Of a DNA stretch of 64,000 nucleotides, positions 62,355 to 64,000 are shown piece after piece. The position numbers and the translations under genes were made by a program. The notes under the pieces are model-generated. The model was not told the DNA's origin and ran no database searches. It saw only the letters and a list, made by a program, of their open reading frames with translations. How positions within the stretch are numbered: the stretch's first letter is position 1; each line of letters opens with the position of its first letter. The DNA is from Actinomycetes bacterium (lineage in GTDB: Bacteria; Actinomycetota; Acidimicrobiia; Acidimicrobiales; Palsa-688): positions 30,634 to 94,633 of the forward strand of contig JAJZAM010000001.1 of the NCBI GenBank assembly GCA_021799445.1, written 5' to 3'.

Positions 62355-62565
62355 GGCTGCTCCGGTGTTACTGAAATCTGGCAGGGCAGTGATGCGCCCA
62401 CCTCCATCATCGGCCAAAACGAGCGGCAACTGTAAACACCGACGATCACATGGACTTGGCCAGCACCGACGTACTAGAACGTGGGTGAGAGCCGCCGTGC
62501 CACCAAATCTACAACGGCACCAAGCATTCTAAGTCGACCACTCACCGAGCAGGGAATATAACAAG

Positions 62566-64000
62566 GTGTCAGATAATATATCGTGGAACCTCGCAGATAT
62601 TTGGGAGGCTGTCGCCGAGGTGGTTCCCACCCGTCTGGCGCAGGTGTGCGGCTCCCGCAGCTTCACCTGGCTCGACTTCAACAGGAGATCCAACGCTCTA
62701 GCGGCCGACCTACTGTCTGCCGGTCTGTCTCACCAGGGCAAGGTGGCCGCCTATCTCACCAACGGCCCTGAATATCTTGAAACGTACTTTGCGGCGTTCA
62801 AGATCGCGGCCGTCCCCGTCAACGTCAACTACCGCTACGGGCCGGGAGAGCTTGAGTACCTTCTCGACAACTCGGACACGGAAGCTGTCGTCTTTCATGC
62901 CCGGTTCGCTCCGACTCTGGAAGCTGTGAGGAACAAGCTGGCCAAGGTCCGCAGATGGTACGTCGTGTCCGACGGTCACGGCGAGCCCGACTGGGCCGTG
63001 CGCTACGACGACGTGGTCGCGAGCCGTGATTGTCGACCCGACCCGGGCTGGCAACGTTGCGGAGACGACCTTCTCCTGCTCTACACGGGCGGCACGACCG
63101 GCATGCCCAAGGGAGTCATGTGGCGCCAGGACGATCTAGTTCGCGTCCTTGGGGGTGGCGGAAGCCCCTTTTTGGGTCTCGCCCCTGCGACAGGGCTCGA
63201 CGAGCTGAAGGAGCGGTTGCGAGCCGGCAACGGCCTGATCACGACCCTCCCGGCCTGCCCTTTGATGCACGGAACCGGCCAGTTCAGCGCCTTCATCACC
63301 ATGATCCTCGGCGGTTGCATCGTCACCCTACAGGGGTCGCGCTTCGCCGCAGAGGAGCTATGGGCAGCGGTTCAGGAGAACCGTGTCAACACAATCGCCA
63401 TCGTGGGGGACGCTTTCGCCAGGCCTATGCTCGACGCTTTGGACGCGCATCCCGGCAGGTGGGATCTCTCGTCTGTGATCCTCATCAACTCGTCGGGGGT
63501 GATGTGGAGCGAGGAGGTCAAGCATGGACTGTCAAGGCACATGCCCTCGGTTATCCTCTTCGACTCGCTCGGCTCCTCGGAGGCAGTCGGCATGGGAGCG
63601 AACATGAGCGCCGGGGCTTCTAGCGCAAAGACCGCAGAGTTCGCGCTAGGAGAAGGTGCTCGCGTCGTCGGTGAGGACGACCGAGACGTCAAACCCGGCT
63701 CCGGGGAGGTTGGCGTCATAGCCCTGCCCGGCTACATACCCGTCGGCTACTACAAGGACGAGGAGAAGTCTGCCCGAACTTTTCGGACCATCGACGGGGT
63801 CCGTTACACCATCCCTGGGGACTGCGCAACCGTGGACGCCGACGGGACGATCCGCCTTCTCGGTCGGGGGTCGGTGGTGATCAACACCGGAGGCGAAAAG
63901 GTCTATCCGGAGGAAGTCGAGGAGGTCATCAAGAAGATACCCGGCGTATCCGACGCTGTCTGCGTTGGAGTGGCCGACGCTCGCTTCGGCGAGAAGGTCT
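62566..64000 (+). CDS. acyl-CoA synthetase, 3' partial
   Basis: AMP-forming ligase running past the window end (478 codons visible). GTG 62566 begins MSDNISWNLADIWEAVAEVV. The P-loop LLYTGGTTGMPKGVMW is near residue 175, VNVNYRYGPGEL near 88, and the hinge LLGRGSVVINTGGEKVYPEE near 440. The C-terminal catalytic lysine lies outside. P-loop TGGTTG and this hinge are typical of FadD3-like or propionyl/fatty acyl ligases. TATAAC lies a few bases before the GTG. Third such enzyme in the window. Confidence 0.88.
   Translation, partial: MSDNISWNLADIWEAVAEVVPTRLAQVCGSRSFTWLDFNRRSNALAADLLSAGLSHQGKVAAYLTNGPEYLETYFAAFKIAAVPVNVNYRYGPGELEYLLDNSDTEAVVFHARFAPTLEAVRNKLAKVRRWYVVSDGHGEPDWAVRYDDVVASRDCRPDPGWQRCGDDLLLLYTGGTTGMPKGVMWRQDDLVRVLGGGGSPFLGLAPATGLDELKERLRAGNGLITTLPACPLMHGTGQFSAFITMILGGCIVTLQGSRFAAEELWAAVQENRVNTIAIVGDAFARPMLDALDAHPGRWDLSSVILINSSGVMWSEEVKHGLSRHMPSVILFDSLGSSEAVGMGANMSAGASSAKTAEFALGEGARVVGEDDRDVKPGSGEVGVIALPGYIPVGYYKDEEKSARTFRTIDGVRYTIPGDCATVDADGTIRLLGRGSVVINTGGEKVYPEEVEEVIKKIPGVSDAVCVGVADARFGEKV

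Overview
This is a high-GC bacterial chromosome segment that reads as an actinobacterium, possibly an Acidimicrobiia-like lineage. The evidence is the order glyS-ppdK-dnaG-rpoD-tRNA-Asn, mycothiol-type enzymes (a DsbA/Rv2466c-like protein and a maleylpyruvate-isomerase-like protein), several FadD-like acyl-CoA synthetases, an actinobacterial hut operon, frequent GTG/TTG starts, and -10 hexamers sitting about 5-9 nt before start codons (leaderless mRNAs). No rRNA is present, so the taxonomy is inference. All calls come from reading the sequence; no database search was possible.

Layout. 1-7.4 kb: information processing and central carbon (glyS fragment, ppdK, dnaG, rpoD, tRNA-Asn). 7.4-9.0 kb: PII and ammonium transporter on the minus strand. 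9.1-12.3 kb: DsbA-like protein, mycothiol-dependent isomerase-like protein and an acyl-CoA synthetase. 12.4-14.3 kb: an ECF sigma factor overlapping a membrane-anchored kelch-type protein. 14.5-17.5 kb: divergent sulfate assimilation genes (cysH / cysD-cysN). 17.6-22.8 kb: SDR, ThDP-dependent enzyme, hypothetical protein, TrmA-type RNA methyltransferase, aldo/keto reductase. 22.8-28.4 kb: hrpA, an XRE-cupin regulator and a divergent EamA exporter.

28.5-36.6 kb: a complete hut operon (hutU, an M20 amidohydrolase, hutH, hutF, hutI, an RpiR regulator), each junction overlapping by 4 bp. The M20 enzyme probably takes the place of HutG. 36.6-41.2 kb: a membrane polyferredoxin and an Fe-S/FAD oxidoreductase, divergent from an Rrf2 regulator with an unusual C-terminal extension. 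41.2-43.3 kb: an HDOD-GGDEF pair. 43.4-48.4 kb: SDR, small membrane protein, unknown protein, inositol monophosphatase family protein, acyl-CoA synthetase, dienelactone hydrolase.

48.5-54.1 kb is an accessory island immediately downstream of tRNA-Val. It carries three related repeats (one pair sharing a perfect 23-bp core), an apparently intact Fic-winged-helix protein with a palindromic operator, toxin-antitoxin remnants, and at least five genes broken by small indels or stop codons. 54.3-56.0 kb: icd, preceded by a 42-codon ORF that overlaps its start codon. 56.1-64 kb: PhzF-like protein, fatty acid desaturase, a truncated duplicate of the otsA 3' end, an SDR/DUF2867-like protein, otsA, a pyridoxamine-oxidase-family protein, and an acyl-CoA synthetase running off the window end.

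The most notable points are the decaying tRNA-Val island and its repeats, the Rrf2-extension/polyferredoxin/Fe-S-flavoprotein unit, the icd leader ORF, the ECF-kelch pair, the widespread leaderless promoters, and key-residue substitutions in CysH and AmtB.
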